DNA of 64,000 nt from Shimwellia blattae DSM 4481 = NBRC 105725 (lineage in GTDB: Bacteria; Pseudomonadota; Gammaproteobacteria; Enterobacterales; Enterobacteriaceae): contig NC_017910.1 in NCBI RefSeq assembly GCF_000262305.1, positions 2,480,001 to 2,544,000 on the forward strand. The letters are read 5' to 3'. Under the pieces are notes generated by a model, which made no database searches, was not told the DNA's origin, and saw only the letters and a program-made list of their open reading frames with translations. The translations under genes and the position numbers were made by a program. Position 1 is the stretch's first letter. Each line of letters starts with the position of its first letter. Of the stretch, positions 23,666 to 34,320 are shown in pieces.

Positions 23666-24454
23666 TCACCCATACGCATGCAGCGTTTTCTGGCACAGTA
23701 CCGAGCGCACGCAGTCATCCTTATTAAACCGCACAACGCTTATCATCTCGTCATCGTGAAAGCGGGACAACGCATCGCTGAGCCCGGATGTCACCCCCGC
23801 CGGTAAATCGCACTGGGAAATATCCCCGTTCACGATAACCGTGACATTCTCCCCCAGCCGGGTTAAAAACATTTTCATTTGCGCCGCCGTAACATTTTGC
23901 GCTTCATCCAGAATCACAAAGGCATTTTCAAAAGTACGCCCGCGCATATAGGCAAATGGCGCTATTTCCACTTTGCCTATTTCCGGGCGCAGACAATATT
24001 GCATAAATGAAGATCCAAGGCGGCGTAATAACACGTCGTAGACCGGCCTGAAATAGGGGGCGAATTTTTCAGAAATATCGCCGGGTAAAAACCCTAAGTC
24101 CTCATCCGCCTGGAGTACCGGGCGGGTCACAATAATCCGCTCCACCTCTTTATGAATTAACGCCTCCGCCGCTTTGGCGGCACTAATAAACGTTTTTCCG
24201 CATCCGGCCTCGCTGGTGGCGAATATCAGGTGCTTTGTTTCAATGGCATCAAGGTAAGATTGTTGCGCAGCGTTTCGAGCCTGAACCGGCCGGGTATCCC
24301 GCGACTCCCGGGCCATACCAATGGATTCCACTCCGCTCATTTCAACAAGCGAGGTGACCGATTCCTGTTCACGTTGTTTATAACTGCGCGAATCCCGGCG
24401 CAGTACACGTTTTGCCTCACGACGCGCTTTGATCACTGCTTTTTGTCTTCCCAT
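23666..24454 (-). CDS. phoH: PhoH-like ATPase
   Basis: A 262-residue cytoplasmic ATP-binding protein of the PhoH family, related to the helicase core of superfamily 1; the biological activity is undefined. Walker A is SEAGCGKT at residues 81-88, Walker B the VILDEAQN segment, and a motif III-like NGDISQCDLP follows. Start is ATG 24454 (MGRQKAVIKARREAK); another ATG 3 codons upstream is possible. E. coli phoH is activated by PhoB under phosphate limitation, but I could not see a clear Pho box in the 477 bp upstream. The stop faces the end of the tRNA-Ser repeat array. Confidence 0.95.
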   Translation of the reverse strand: MGRQKAVIKARREAKRVLRRDSRSYKQREQESVTSLVEMSGVESIGMARESRDTRPVQARNAAQQSYLDAIETKHLIFATSEAGCGKTFISAAKAAEALIHKEVERIIVTRPVLQADEDLGFLPGDISEKFAPYFRPVYDVLLRRLGSSFMQYCLRPEIGKVEIAPFAYMRGRTFENAFVILDEAQNVTAAQMKMFLTRLGENVTVIVNGDISQCDLPAGVTSGLSDALSRFHDDEMISVVRFNKDDCVRSVLCQKTLHAYG

Positions 24455-24874
24455 GGACGACACCTTACTGTTGGTTTCATTCCCCGCACCGTTTTACGGC
24501 GCGATTATGCTTACTAACGAATGAGGTTTGGCTTCCTTGTAAGCCATAAGTGTCTGAGGGTGAAATAACGCACAATGCGGCCGGACAGCCACAGTTGCAC
24601 ATATAAGCCGGTTGATTACTGTGAAACAGAGAAATGAAAAGTCAGGAAGGGAACGGGCGGGGTCATTAACTCCGCGCTCTGTGGTCAGGGTTTTGTGCTG
24701 ATATCCGGTACAACTTACCCGCATTCGCGATCTCCATAGTGAAAGGTTTTTCACAACCGGGAACTACCGCTGTTGGTTTAATTACACTAGATACAACCAA
24801 AAGATCAACAATATTTTTACTTATTTTTAACTAAACCCCGGCGTGATAACCCGAGTATGGCAGCGAAATATGAC
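24455..24874. other. phoH upstream region
   Basis: About 420 bp without a supported gene. It should hold the phoH promoter and leader (minus strand). An open frame at 24494-24754 on the minus strand needs a GTG start without ribosome site and has no family resemblance. No repeat or operator was identified with confidence. Confidence 0.4.
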
Positions 24875-24923
24875 AGAAAAATATCAGCCGGACCCCCCCT
24901 CACAACTCCGGGGGGTATCCGGC
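24875..24923 (-). terminator. Terminator of efeUOB
   Basis: Outer arms GCCGGA (24887-24892) and TCCGGC (24918-24923) and inner C/G runs form a long hairpin just past the efeB stop. On the minus strand it is followed by an A/T stretch including TTTTT. Confidence 0.75.
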
Positions 24924-24931
24924 ACGGCAGA

Positions 24932-26200
24932 TCAGGCTTCCAGCAGCCCCTGGCCGAGGTAGTGCTGCGCGTCAGGAACACCGGGGAAGGCAAAAAAGTA
25001 GCCGCCGCCTGTGGGGCGCACGTACTCTTCCAGCGCCTCGCCATTCAGGCGCTGCTGCACCGCCAGAAACCCTTTTTCCAGATCGTGCTGGTAGCAGACA
25101 AACAGCAGGCCCATATCCAGTTGCCCGGAGGCAGAAACCCCGGCGGAATAGCTGTACCCGCGGCGCATCATCAGGCTGGAGGCCGTCTGCGCTGTGCGGG
25201 GGTTCGCCAGGCGGATATGGGCATCCAGGGCGATGGTCTCCCCCTGCGGGTCGCGGCTGTAGTCCGGCACATCATGTTCATGGTGCATTCCCAGCGGTGC
25301 GCCGCTGAGCTTATCGCGCCCGAAGATAGTTTGCTGCTCCTTAAGGGGCGTGCGATCCCAGGACTCCACGTGGAACTGGATTATGCGCACGGCCTGGTAG
25401 CTGCCGCCGGTCATCCAGCCGGGCTCCTGCTGATCCGGGGTGACCCAGATAACTTGTTCCATCAGCGGTTTATTTTTGCTGTCCGGGTTCGCCGTACCGT
25501 CTTTAAACCCGAACAGGTTAACCGGTGTTTCGCGCCCTTCACTGCGCGCGGCATGGCCGGAAATAAAACCGTCCCGCTTCCAGCGCACACTGAGCAAATC
25601 CGGCGTGTGCTTGATAATATCGCGCAGCGCATGCAGCACCGTATCCGGCGTATTGGCACAGATCTGGAGCAACAGATCCCCGTGACACTGGCTGGCATCC
25701 AGGGCGTCATTGGGAAAGCGGGTCATGGTTATCAGCTTTTTCGGGCGCAGTGGTGCCAGCCCGTAGCGCTCGTCAAACAGCGTCATCCCGGCGGAGACCG
25801 TAATGGTCAGATTATCGGGGTGGATCTCCCCCCCGAGGATGCCGGAATCCACCGGCGGCATACGCGGGTCCGGGGTGGCGGGCGCAGGCCCGCCGTGGGT
25901 TAAGAAGGCGATACGCCGGGTTAGCAGGCGCATCAGCCGGATAAGCCCGGCTTTATCCGCCGCCAGGACATCAAAAGAGACCAGCAGCACGGAGGCCTGC
26001 TGGGGGGTCAGAATGCCTGCCTGATGGGGGCCATAAAACGGCTGGCGGCGATCGCGCCGCAGCGGATCGCCGCCTGTACGCGGGGTGGCACCATGGGCCA
26101 CCGGGCACCCGGCGGCCAGCGCGGTGGTGAGGATCCCGAGCCCCTTTAACAGCTGGCGGCGTGCCGGCTGTGCTGGCGTGTTTTTTTGTTTCTCCGTCAT
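24932..26200 (-). CDS. efeB: Dye-decolourising peroxidase EfeB, Tat-exported
   Basis: EfeB is the haem peroxidase subunit of the ferrous-iron importer EfeUOB; it is exported folded by the Tat system and is proposed to oxidise Fe(II) or to release iron from haem in the periplasm. The 422-residue protein begins with a twin-arginine signal (ARRQLLKGLG, RR at 14-15, cleavage near VAHGA). The DyP hallmark GxxDG is present as GFKDGTANP, and a haem-ligand His lies in the C-terminal half. Start is ATG 26200; the 9-codon upstream extension would overlap efeO. Only 4 bp separate it from efeO. Confidence 0.96.
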   Translation of the reverse strand: MTEKQKNTPAQPARRQLLKGLGILTTALAAGCPVAHGATPRTGGDPLRRDRRQPFYGPHQAGILTPQQASVLLVSFDVLAADKAGLIRLMRLLTRRIAFLTHGGPAPATPDPRMPPVDSGILGGEIHPDNLTITVSAGMTLFDERYGLAPLRPKKLITMTRFPNDALDASQCHGDLLLQICANTPDTVLHALRDIIKHTPDLLSVRWKRDGFISGHAARSEGRETPVNLFGFKDGTANPDSKNKPLMEQVIWVTPDQQEPGWMTGGSYQAVRIIQFHVESWDRTPLKEQQTIFGRDKLSGAPLGMHHEHDVPDYSRDPQGETIALDAHIRLANPRTAQTASSLMMRRGYSYSAGVSASGQLDMGLLFVCYQHDLEKGFLAVQQRLNGEALEEYVRPTGGGYFFAFPGVPDAQHYLGQGLLEA

Positions 26201-26204
26201 CGGG

Positions 26205-27329
26205 TTAGTCCAGGCCCAGTACACCACGCAGCAGCGAGAGATCTTCGGCCAGCGCCGTCACCGGCCCTTTCAGGGCCCGGCGATCTGCCTCAGTCAGCTT
26301 GTCATAGGTGGCAAAGCCCTCCGGGGTCCGGTACTTCGCCAGAATGGTATCCACCGTTTTAAAGTTGGTGTCGACCTTCGCCAGCAGCGGCGCGTTGTCT
26401 TTTTCCAGCTGCGGGCGCAGCAGGCTGACAATTTTCTGGGCGCCGTCGATATTGGCCTGGAAGTCCCACAGATCCGTACGGCTGTAGCGCTCTTCCTCAC
26501 CGCTTATCTTACTGGCGGCCACCTCTTCGATAAGCCCTGCCGCACCGCCGGCCACTTTACCCGGCGGGAACGCCAGCGCCGCAATGCGCTGTTGCAGATC
26601 CTGAACGTCTTTATTCAGCTGATCCGCATAGGTGTCCATCCCCTGAACGCTGTTATCGCCGAACAGGGCTTTTTCCAGCCGGTGGAAGCCGGTAAATTTC
26701 GGATCGGCCGCTTTTTGCTCGTAATCGTCTTCACGGGCATCAATACTGCTGTCCAGATCGGAGAACAGCTCCGCTATCGGCTCGATGCGCTCATAGTGCT
26801 GGCGCGTTGGCGCATACAGCGCTTTCGCCCTGGCGATATCCCCGGCTTTCACCGCGGCGGTAAAGGCACTGGTCCCGGCAACCAGGGCCGCCACTTCGGC
26901 GGTCACATAGTCTTTATAGCGGGCGATGGGCTCAGCCAGGGGCAGCACACCGGCACTGGCCGCTTTCCCCCCGGCCCCGTTAACAATCAGCTTGCCTTTC
27001 GGGTTGCTGAGCAGGCCGCAGGTCATATCGTATTCACCGGGGGCGAGGTTCGCCGTCAGTTTCTGGGAGAATCCCGGGGCAATATTTTCCCGCTCTTCCA
27101 CCACCATAACCCCTTTGAGGATCTCCCACTCCAGGGCTTTCTGGCTGTGGTTGCGGATAATAAAGCGCGTCTTTCCGGCATTTACCGTCAGCGACATGGG
27201 CTCACACTGTTTATCGGTAACCGTGACTTTCACCTCAGGAATATCCTGAGCACTGGCCGCAAAACCGCTGCATCCCAGAGCTGAAGCCAGCACAACCGAT
27301 AAAAGTTTCGGTGAATAGACCTTCATCAT
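26205..27329 (-). CDS. efeO: Periplasmic iron-binding protein EfeO (cupredoxin plus M75 domain)
   Basis: EfeO is the periplasmic component of EfeUOB. The 374-residue precursor has a Sec signal ending near ASAQD, a cupredoxin domain (about residues 30-120) with CEPMSL and the DMTCGLL segment, and a C-terminal four-helix M75 (imelysin-like) domain with the HxxE metal motif in GFHRLEKALFG. These are thought to pass iron to the EfeU permease. Two ATGs in tandem (27329 and 27326) are both possible starts. It lies 22 bp after the efeU stop in one operon. Confidence 0.95.
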   Translation of the reverse strand: MMKVYSPKLLSVVLASALGCSGFAASAQDIPEVKVTVTDKQCEPMSLTVNAGKTRFIIRNHSQKALEWEILKGVMVVEERENIAPGFSQKLTANLAPGEYDMTCGLLSNPKGKLIVNGAGGKAASAGVLPLAEPIARYKDYVTAEVAALVAGTSAFTAAVKAGDIARAKALYAPTRQHYERIEPIAELFSDLDSSIDAREDDYEQKAADPKFTGFHRLEKALFGDNSVQGMDTYADQLNKDVQDLQQRIAALAFPPGKVAGGAAGLIEEVAASKISGEEERYSRTDLWDFQANIDGAQKIVSLLRPQLEKDNAPLLAKVDTNFKTVDTILAKYRTPEGFATYDKLTEADRRALKGPVTALAEDLSLLRGVLGLD

Positions 27330-27351
27330 GACCTTCCCTTAATAAAAAATA

Positions 27352-28185
27352 TTAACGCCCGCTACCGGCGGCCTGAGCAGCCAGCCGCGACGGCGAGAAA
27401 AAGCACCACAGCGCCGGCAGCAGGTATGCCAGCCACACCACAACTTCACTGACCGACGGGGACTCCTGGTAACCGAAGATCCCCTCCAGCAGCGTCCCGA
27501 ATAAGGTATGCGTAGAGAGATGATTGCTGAGATCAAAAGCCACACCCTGGAGGCCATTCCACAGACCGGCCTCGTGGAAGGCGCGAATGGCGCCCGCCGC
27601 CAGGCCTGCGGCCACCAGCAAAATAAACAGACTGGTCCAGCGGAAAAAGACCGCCAGGTTCAGGCGCACGCCGCCAAGGTAAATCAGAAAGCCCAGCACT
27701 ATCGCCGTGCCCAGGCCCAGCAGCGCCCCCAGGGGCGGCCAGATACCCACATCCTGCTCAAACGCCGCCAGCAGGAAGAACACCGACTCCAGCCCTTCCC
27801 GGGCCACCGCGAAGAACACCATCAGCACCAGCGCCCAGGCGTGGCCCCCGTGGCGCTGCAGGGCACTGTCGACAGCCTGCTCCAGCTGCACTTTTACATT
27901 GCGCGACACTTTGCGCATCCAGAACACCATCCAGGTCAGAATCACCACCGCCACCACCGCGACGATCCCTTCAAACAGCTCCTGCTGCTTCTGGGGGAAT
28001 TCGCCGGTAGTCCGGTTAATAAAGATCCCCAGCCCCAGGCACAGTAGCACCGCGAGGATAACCCCAACCCACATGACCCCCAGATAGCGCCCGGGCCGGG
28101 TACGCTGCAGATAACTGGCAATCAGGCTGACAATCAGCGCGGCTTCAAGCCCTTCACGCAACATAATCAGAAACGGCACAAACAT
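27352..28185 (-). CDS. efeU: Ferrous iron permease EfeU (intact)
   Basis: A 277-residue inner-membrane permease of the OFeT/Ftr1 family. Both family REGLE motifs are present: LREGLEA at residues 9-15 and AREGLES near residue 140, and about seven spans are visible. Start is ATG 28185 (MFVPFLIMLREGLEA), as in E. coli; the 25-codon extension upstream would run into the Fur box. The frame is uninterrupted, unlike E. coli K-12 in which efeU carries a frameshift, so the system is probably functional here. It is first gene of efeUOB, controlled by Fur. Confidence 0.96.
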   Translation of the reverse strand: MFVPFLIMLREGLEAALIVSLIASYLQRTRPGRYLGVMWVGVILAVLLCLGLGIFINRTTGEFPQKQQELFEGIVAVVAVVILTWMVFWMRKVSRNVKVQLEQAVDSALQRHGGHAWALVLMVFFAVAREGLESVFFLLAAFEQDVGIWPPLGALLGLGTAIVLGFLIYLGGVRLNLAVFFRWTSLFILLVAAGLAAGAIRAFHEAGLWNGLQGVAFDLSNHLSTHTLFGTLLEGIFGYQESPSVSEVVVWLAYLLPALWCFFSPSRLAAQAAGSGR

Positions 28186-28245
28186 CGCGCATACCCTTTT
28201 AATGAAAAGAAAACTCAACAAACGCAAAAAAGCGTAAATGAAAGT

Positions 28246-28264
28246 GATAGCGATTATCATTATG
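28246..28264 (-). promoter_or_regulatory. Fur box upstream of efeU
   Basis: Read on the minus strand, CATAATGATAATCGCTATC matches the 19-bp Fur consensus GATAATGATAATCATTATC at 16 positions. It lies about 60 bp before the efeU start. Iron repression is expected. Confidence 0.88.
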
Positions 28265-28313
28265 CGTAGCAGGAATACAAGAGGGGAATGTAAAAATAAA
28301 TGATATTTAATGT

Positions 28314-28347
28314 AAAAAAAACGGACGCAGCCCGTAGGTGCGTCCGT
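28314..28347 (-). terminator. Terminator of putP
   Basis: Perfect 9-bp stem ACGGACGCA/TGCGTCCGT with a 9-nt loop, followed on the minus strand by a T-run (A-run at 28314-28320). It starts 22 bp past the putP stop. Confidence 0.9.
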
Positions 28348-28369
28348 CTGATGTCAGCGGGGAGTAAGG

Positions 28370-29881
<1,512 letters not shown>

Positions 29882-30303
29882 GCAGATTCTCCGAATAATG
29901 TTGTGCTGCTGTTTGCTGTTTTTAAAATCCCGCGGCGCCAGAAAGTGACGCAAAACCCTGTTGTGATATGCGGAGCGGTTATCCTGCCGCGCCCGGAAAT
30001 TATTTACAAATAAGTTAACATAATATTTACATACGCTGTTACCCGGGGAAACGCTAAATTTTCGGAGGTTGCACTCGCTCACAATTTTTTAGGTTGTACC
30101 ATAAAAAAACGTTAAGTGGAGCATATAAACCGAATTAATCCATTTTATTTCTTTTCGCATCATACGCTTTTCTTATTAACAACCAGATTATTGTTCAGGA
30201 TGTTAATTTCATCACATTTAACAAAGTTGCACAAAGTTGCAACATGCATGATATTACTCATCAGCATTTAAACGATTCCAATAACATATCAGGAGCGGAA
30301 AAC
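29882..30303. promoter_or_regulatory. putP-putA divergent control region
   Basis: 422 bp, AT-rich in its central part, containing three GTTGCA hexamers (30068-30073, 30226-30231, 30236-30241). GTTGCA is the half-site recognised by the ribbon-helix-helix domain of PutA. The last two are spaced 10 bp apart, one helical turn, so dimers could bind on the same face. In E. coli, PutA represses put from clustered sites in this gap and leaves the DNA when reduced by proline. Confidence 0.8.
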
Positions 30304-33300
30304 ATGGGGACCACCACCATGGGGGTTAAGCTGGATGAGGCCACCCGCGATCGCATTAAGCACGCAGCAGCAAAAATTGACCGGACACCTCACTGGCTTA
30401 TCAAGCAGGCCATCTTTAATTACCTGGAGCGCCTGGAAACCAGCGGCGCCTTACCGGAGCTGCCCGCCCTGCTGGCCGGGGCCGCAAATGAACCCGAAGA
30501 GACACCCGTCCCCCAGGAAGAGCCCCGCACGCCGTTTCTCAATTTTGCCGAGCAGATCCTGCCCCAGTCTGTCACCCGGGCGGCCATTACCGCCGCCTGG
30601 CGCCGCCCGGAAACCGACGCAGTACCCATGATTCTGGAGCGGGCGCGCCTGCCAGAAGCCATGGCAGAGCAGGCCCATAAGCTGGCCTGGCAGCTGGCAG
30701 ATAAACTGCGTAACCAGAAAAACGCCGGTGGCCGCGCGGGCATGGTGCAAAACCTGCTGCAGGAGTTTTCGCTCTCTTCACAGGAGGGGGTGGCGCTGAT
30801 GTGCCTGGCAGAAGCGCTGCTGCGCATTCCGGATAAAGCCACCCGCGATGCGTTAATCCGCGACAAGATCAGCGGCGGCAACTGGCAGTCGCATATTGGC
30901 CGCAGCCCTTCCCTGTTTGTCAACGCCGCCACCTGGGGGCTGCTGTTTACCGGCCGCCTGGTCGCCACCCATAACGAAGCCAGCCTGTCGCGCTCACTGA
31001 ACCGGATCATCAGCAAAAGCGGTGAGCCCCTGGTGCGCAAAGGGGTGGATATGGCTATGCGCCTGATGGGCGAGCAGTTCGTGACCGGTGAAACCATTGC
31101 CGAAGCGCTGGCCAATGCCCGTAAGCTGGAAGATAAAGGCTTTCGCTACTCTTACGATATGCTGGGGGAAGCCGCACTGACCGCCGCCGACGCCGACGCC
31201 TATATGGTCTCTTACCAGCAGGCTATCCACGCCATTGGTAAGGCGTCTAATGGCCGGGGGATCTATGAAGGCCCGGGGATCTCTATCAAACTCTCGGCCC
31301 TGCACCCCCGCTACAGCCGCGCCCAGTATGAGCGCGTCATGCATGAGCTGTACCCACGGTTAAAATCCCTGACCCTGCTGGCCCGCCAGTACGATGTGGG
31401 CATTAATATTGATGCCGAAGAGGCTGACCGGCTTGAATTGTCGCTGGATCTGATGGAAAAGCTCTGCTTTGAGCCGGAACTGAGCGGCTGGAACGGCATT
31501 GGCTTTGTTATCCAGGCTTACCAGAAGCGCTGCCCGTTCGTGATTGACTACCTGGTCGATCTTGCCAGTCGCAGCAACCGCCGCCTGATGATCCGCCTGG
31601 TAAAAGGCGCTTACTGGGACAGCGAAATCAAACGCGCCCAGGTCGATGGCCTGGAAGGTTACCCGGTCTACACCCGCAAGGTGTATACCGATATCTCCTA
31701 CCTGGCCTGCGCCCGGAAATTACTGGCCGTGCCCAGCCTTATCTACCCGCAGTTCGCCACCCATAACGCCCACACCCTGGCGGCGATTTATCACCTGGCC
31801 GGGCAGAACTACTACCCGGGCCAGTACGAGTTCCAGTGCCTGCACGGCATGGGGGAGCCGCTCTATGAGCAGGTGGTGGGTAAAGTGGCCGACGGCAAAC
31901 TGAACCGCCCGTGCCGTATTTACGCCCCGGTAGGCACCCACGAAACCCTGCTGGCTTATCTGGTGCGCCGCCTGCTGGAAAACGGCGCCAACACATCATT
32001 TGTGAACCGGATTGCCGACACCACCCTCTCGCTGGATGAGCTGGTCACCGATCCGGTAAAAGCGGTTGAAACCCTGGCGCAAAAAGAGGGCGCGGTGGGT
32101 ATACCGCACCCGAAGATCCCGCTGCCGCGCGATCTGTACGGTGAGAGCCGAGTCAACGCCGCCGGGCTGGATCTGGCGAATGAGCAGCGCCTGGCCTCCC
32201 TCTCTTCTGCCCTGCTGACCAGCGCCGCCCGGAAGTTTCACGCCACGCCGGTACTGGCAGAGCCCGTTGCCGAAGGCGAAATGTCGCCGGTCATCAACCC
32301 GGCAGAGCCTGGTGATGTTGTCGGTTATGCCCGGGAGGCCACCGCTGCGGAGATCGCCGCCGCCCTGGAGAGCGCCACCCACCAGGCAACTATCTGGTTT
32401 GCCACCCCCCCTGCCGGGCGTGCAGATATTCTGGAGCGCGCCGCCCAGCTGATGGAGAGCGATCTCCAGGGGCTGACGGGCCTTCTGGTGCGCGAGTCCG
32501 GTAAAACCTTCAGTAACGCCATTGCCGAAGTTCGCGAGGCGGTAGACTTCCTGCGCTACTACGCCGCCCAGGCCCGCTTTGATCTGGATAACGACACCCA
32601 CCGCCCGCTGGGCCCGGTGGTCTGCATCAGCCCGTGGAACTTCCCGCTGGCTATTTTTACCGGCCAGATTGCCGCCGCCCTGGCGGCGGGTAACAGTGTT
32701 CTGGCAAAACCCGCCGAACAGACCCCGCTGATTGCCGCCCGGGGTGTCGCCCTGCTGCTGGAAGCGGGTGTACCGCCGGGTGTGCTGCAACTGCTGCCCG
32801 GCCGTGGCGAAGTGGTGGGCGCCCGGCTGGTGGCGGACAACCGCATCCGCGGCGTGATGTTCACCGGCTCAACCGAGGTGGCCGGTATTCTCCAGCGCCA
32901 GCTGGCAGAGCGCCTGGATCCCCAGGGCCGCCCGATCCCGCTGATTGCCGAAACCGGCGGAATGAACGCCATGATCGTGGACTCCTCCGCCCTTACCGAG
33001 CAGGTGGTGGTCGATGTGCTTGCCTCGGCATTTGACAGCGCAGGCCAGCGCTGCTCGGCGCTGCGCATTCTCTGCATTCAGGAAGATGTTGCCGATCACA
33101 CGCTGAAAATGCTGCGCGGCGCCATGGCCGAATGCCGGATGGGTAACCCGGAGCGCCTGAGCACCGATATCGGCCCGGTCATTGACCGCGAAGCAAAAGC
33201 CAGTATTGAGCGTCATATCCAGGAGATGCGCAGCCAGGGGCACACCATTTTCCAGGCCGCCCGGGAAAATAGCGAAGATACCTGCGAATGGCAAAGCGGC

Positions 33301-34266
33301 ACCTTTATTCCGCCAACCCTGATTGAGCTGGACAGTATTGATGAGCTCCGGCGGGAGGTCTTTGGCCCGGTGCTGCATGTGGTGCGCTACCCGCGCCACC
33401 AGCTGGAGGCGGTGATCAGCCAGATTAACGCCGCCGGTTATGGCCTGACCTTGGGGATCCATACCCGTATTGATGAAACCATCGCCCAGGTCACCAGCCA
33501 GGCCCGGGTGGGGAATATGTATGTGAACCGCAATATGGTCGGTGCGGTGGTCGGGGTGCAGCCGTTTGGCGGCGAAGGGTTATCCGGCACCGGGCCCAAA
33601 GCCGGTGGCCCGCTGTATCTTTACCGGTTGCTCGCCAGCCGCCCGCAGGATGCGCTCCAGCGCACCTTTGCCCGGCTGGACAAAAACCAGGTGGTGGACA
33701 GCTCCCTGCACAGCGGTATGCAGCAGCATATTCAGGCCCTGCTGGAGTGGTCAGCCAGCCGCCCGCTGCTTAACACCCTGTGCCAGACGCTGATGACGCT
33801 CAGTGAAAGCGGCAAACAGCGCCTGCTCACCGGGCCCACCGGCGAGCGCAACACCTATTTGCTGCTGCCAAGGGAGCGGGTGCTGTGCATTGCCGATAAC
33901 GACGACGACCGGCTGACCCAGCTGGCTACCGCCCTGGCGGCGGGGTGTCAGGTGCTGTGGCCTGCCCTGCCCGAGTACCGGGCACTGGCCAAACAGCTGC
34001 CCGCCGGGGTTATCAGCCAGATAAGCTATGCCGACCAGGCGGGGTTGTTTACTCAGCCATTTGACGGGCTGATTTTCCACGGGGATTCAGATCAGCTGCG
34101 CAGTATCTGCCAGCAGGTTGCCGCCAGAGAAGGGGCGATTGTGTCGGTACAGGGATTTGCCCGGGGGGAAACCAACCTGTTGCTGGAGCGGCTGTATGTG
34201 GAGCGCTCGCTGAGCGTGAACACGGCCGCGGCGGGCGGTAACGCCAGCCTGATGACCATCGGCTAA
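30304..34266 (+). CDS. putA: Trifunctional proline utilisation protein PutA
   Basis: A 1320-residue protein that oxidises proline to glutamate and represses the put genes. In order: a ribbon-helix-helix DNA-binding domain (residues 1-47, MGTTTMGVKLDEATRDRIK...), a flavin-dependent proline dehydrogenase domain (about 87-560, with YSYDMLGEAA and the YYPGQYEFQCLHGMGE region), and an NAD+-dependent aldehyde dehydrogenase domain (about 640-1130) with the catalytic Cys in DSAGQRCSALR. A C-terminal domain ends at NASLMTIG. Start is ATG 30304 after AGGAGCGG; 20 upstream codons are excluded. Length equals E. coli. Confidence 0.98.
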   Translation: MGTTTMGVKLDEATRDRIKHAAAKIDRTPHWLIKQAIFNYLERLETSGALPELPALLAGAANEPEETPVPQEEPRTPFLNFAEQILPQSVTRAAITAAWRRPETDAVPMILERARLPEAMAEQAHKLAWQLADKLRNQKNAGGRAGMVQNLLQEFSLSSQEGVALMCLAEALLRIPDKATRDALIRDKISGGNWQSHIGRSPSLFVNAATWGLLFTGRLVATHNEASLSRSLNRIISKSGEPLVRKGVDMAMRLMGEQFVTGETIAEALANARKLEDKGFRYSYDMLGEAALTAADADAYMVSYQQAIHAIGKASNGRGIYEGPGISIKLSALHPRYSRAQYERVMHELYPRLKSLTLLARQYDVGINIDAEEADRLELSLDLMEKLCFEPELSGWNGIGFVIQAYQKRCPFVIDYLVDLASRSNRRLMIRLVKGAYWDSEIKRAQVDGLEGYPVYTRKVYTDISYLACARKLLAVPSLIYPQFATHNAHTLAAIYHLAGQNYYPGQYEFQCLHGMGEPLYEQVVGKVADGKLNRPCRIYAPVGTHETLLAYLVRRLLENGANTSFVNRIADTTLSLDELVTDPVKAVETLAQKEGAVGIPHPKIPLPRDLYGESRVNAAGLDLANEQRLASLSSALLTSAARKFHATPVLAEPVAEGEMSPVINPAEPGDVVGYAREATAAEIAAALESATHQATIWFATPPAGRADILERAAQLMESDLQGLTGLLVRESGKTFSNAIAEVREAVDFLRYYAAQARFDLDNDTHRPLGPVVCISPWNFPLAIFTGQIAAALAAGNSVLAKPAEQTPLIAARGVALLLEAGVPPGVLQLLPGRGEVVGARLVADNRIRGVMFTGSTEVAGILQRQLAERLDPQGRPIPLIAETGGMNAMIVDSSALTEQVVVDVLASAFDSAGQRCSALRILCIQEDVADHTLKMLRGAMAECRMGNPERLSTDIGPVIDREAKASIERHIQEMRSQGHTIFQAARENSEDTCEWQSGTFIPPTLIELDSIDELRREVFGPVLHVVRYPRHQLEAVISQINAAGYGLTLGIHTRIDETIAQVTSQARVGNMYVNRNMVGAVVGVQPFGGEGLSGTGPKAGGPLYLYRLLASRPQDALQRTFARLDKNQVVDSSLHSGMQQHIQALLEWSASRPLLNTLCQTLMTLSESGKQRLLTGPTGERNTYLLLPRERVLCIADNDDDRLTQLATALAAGCQVLWPALPEYRALAKQLPAGVISQISYADQAGLFTQPFDGLIFHGDSDQLRSICQQVAAREGAIVSVQGFARGETNLLLERLYVERSLSVNTAAAGGNASLMTIG

Positions 34267-34274
34267 GCCAACAG

Positions 34275-34303
34275 AAAAAGGCCCCGCACTGCGGGGCCTT
34301 TTT
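34275..34303 (+). terminator. Terminator after putA, bidirectional
   Basis: AAAAAGGCCCCGC and GCGGGGCCTTTTT form a perfect 13-bp stem around ACT. The A and T ends allow function for putA and for the converging EamA gene. Confidence 0.95.
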
Positions 34304-34320
34304 ACAGGTGCCGGGGCAAA

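Noticed and set aside
24494..24754. 86-codon minus-strand frame upstream of phoH
   Set aside because: Needs a GTG start without ribosome site; Arg-rich GC-type translation and no family resemblance.
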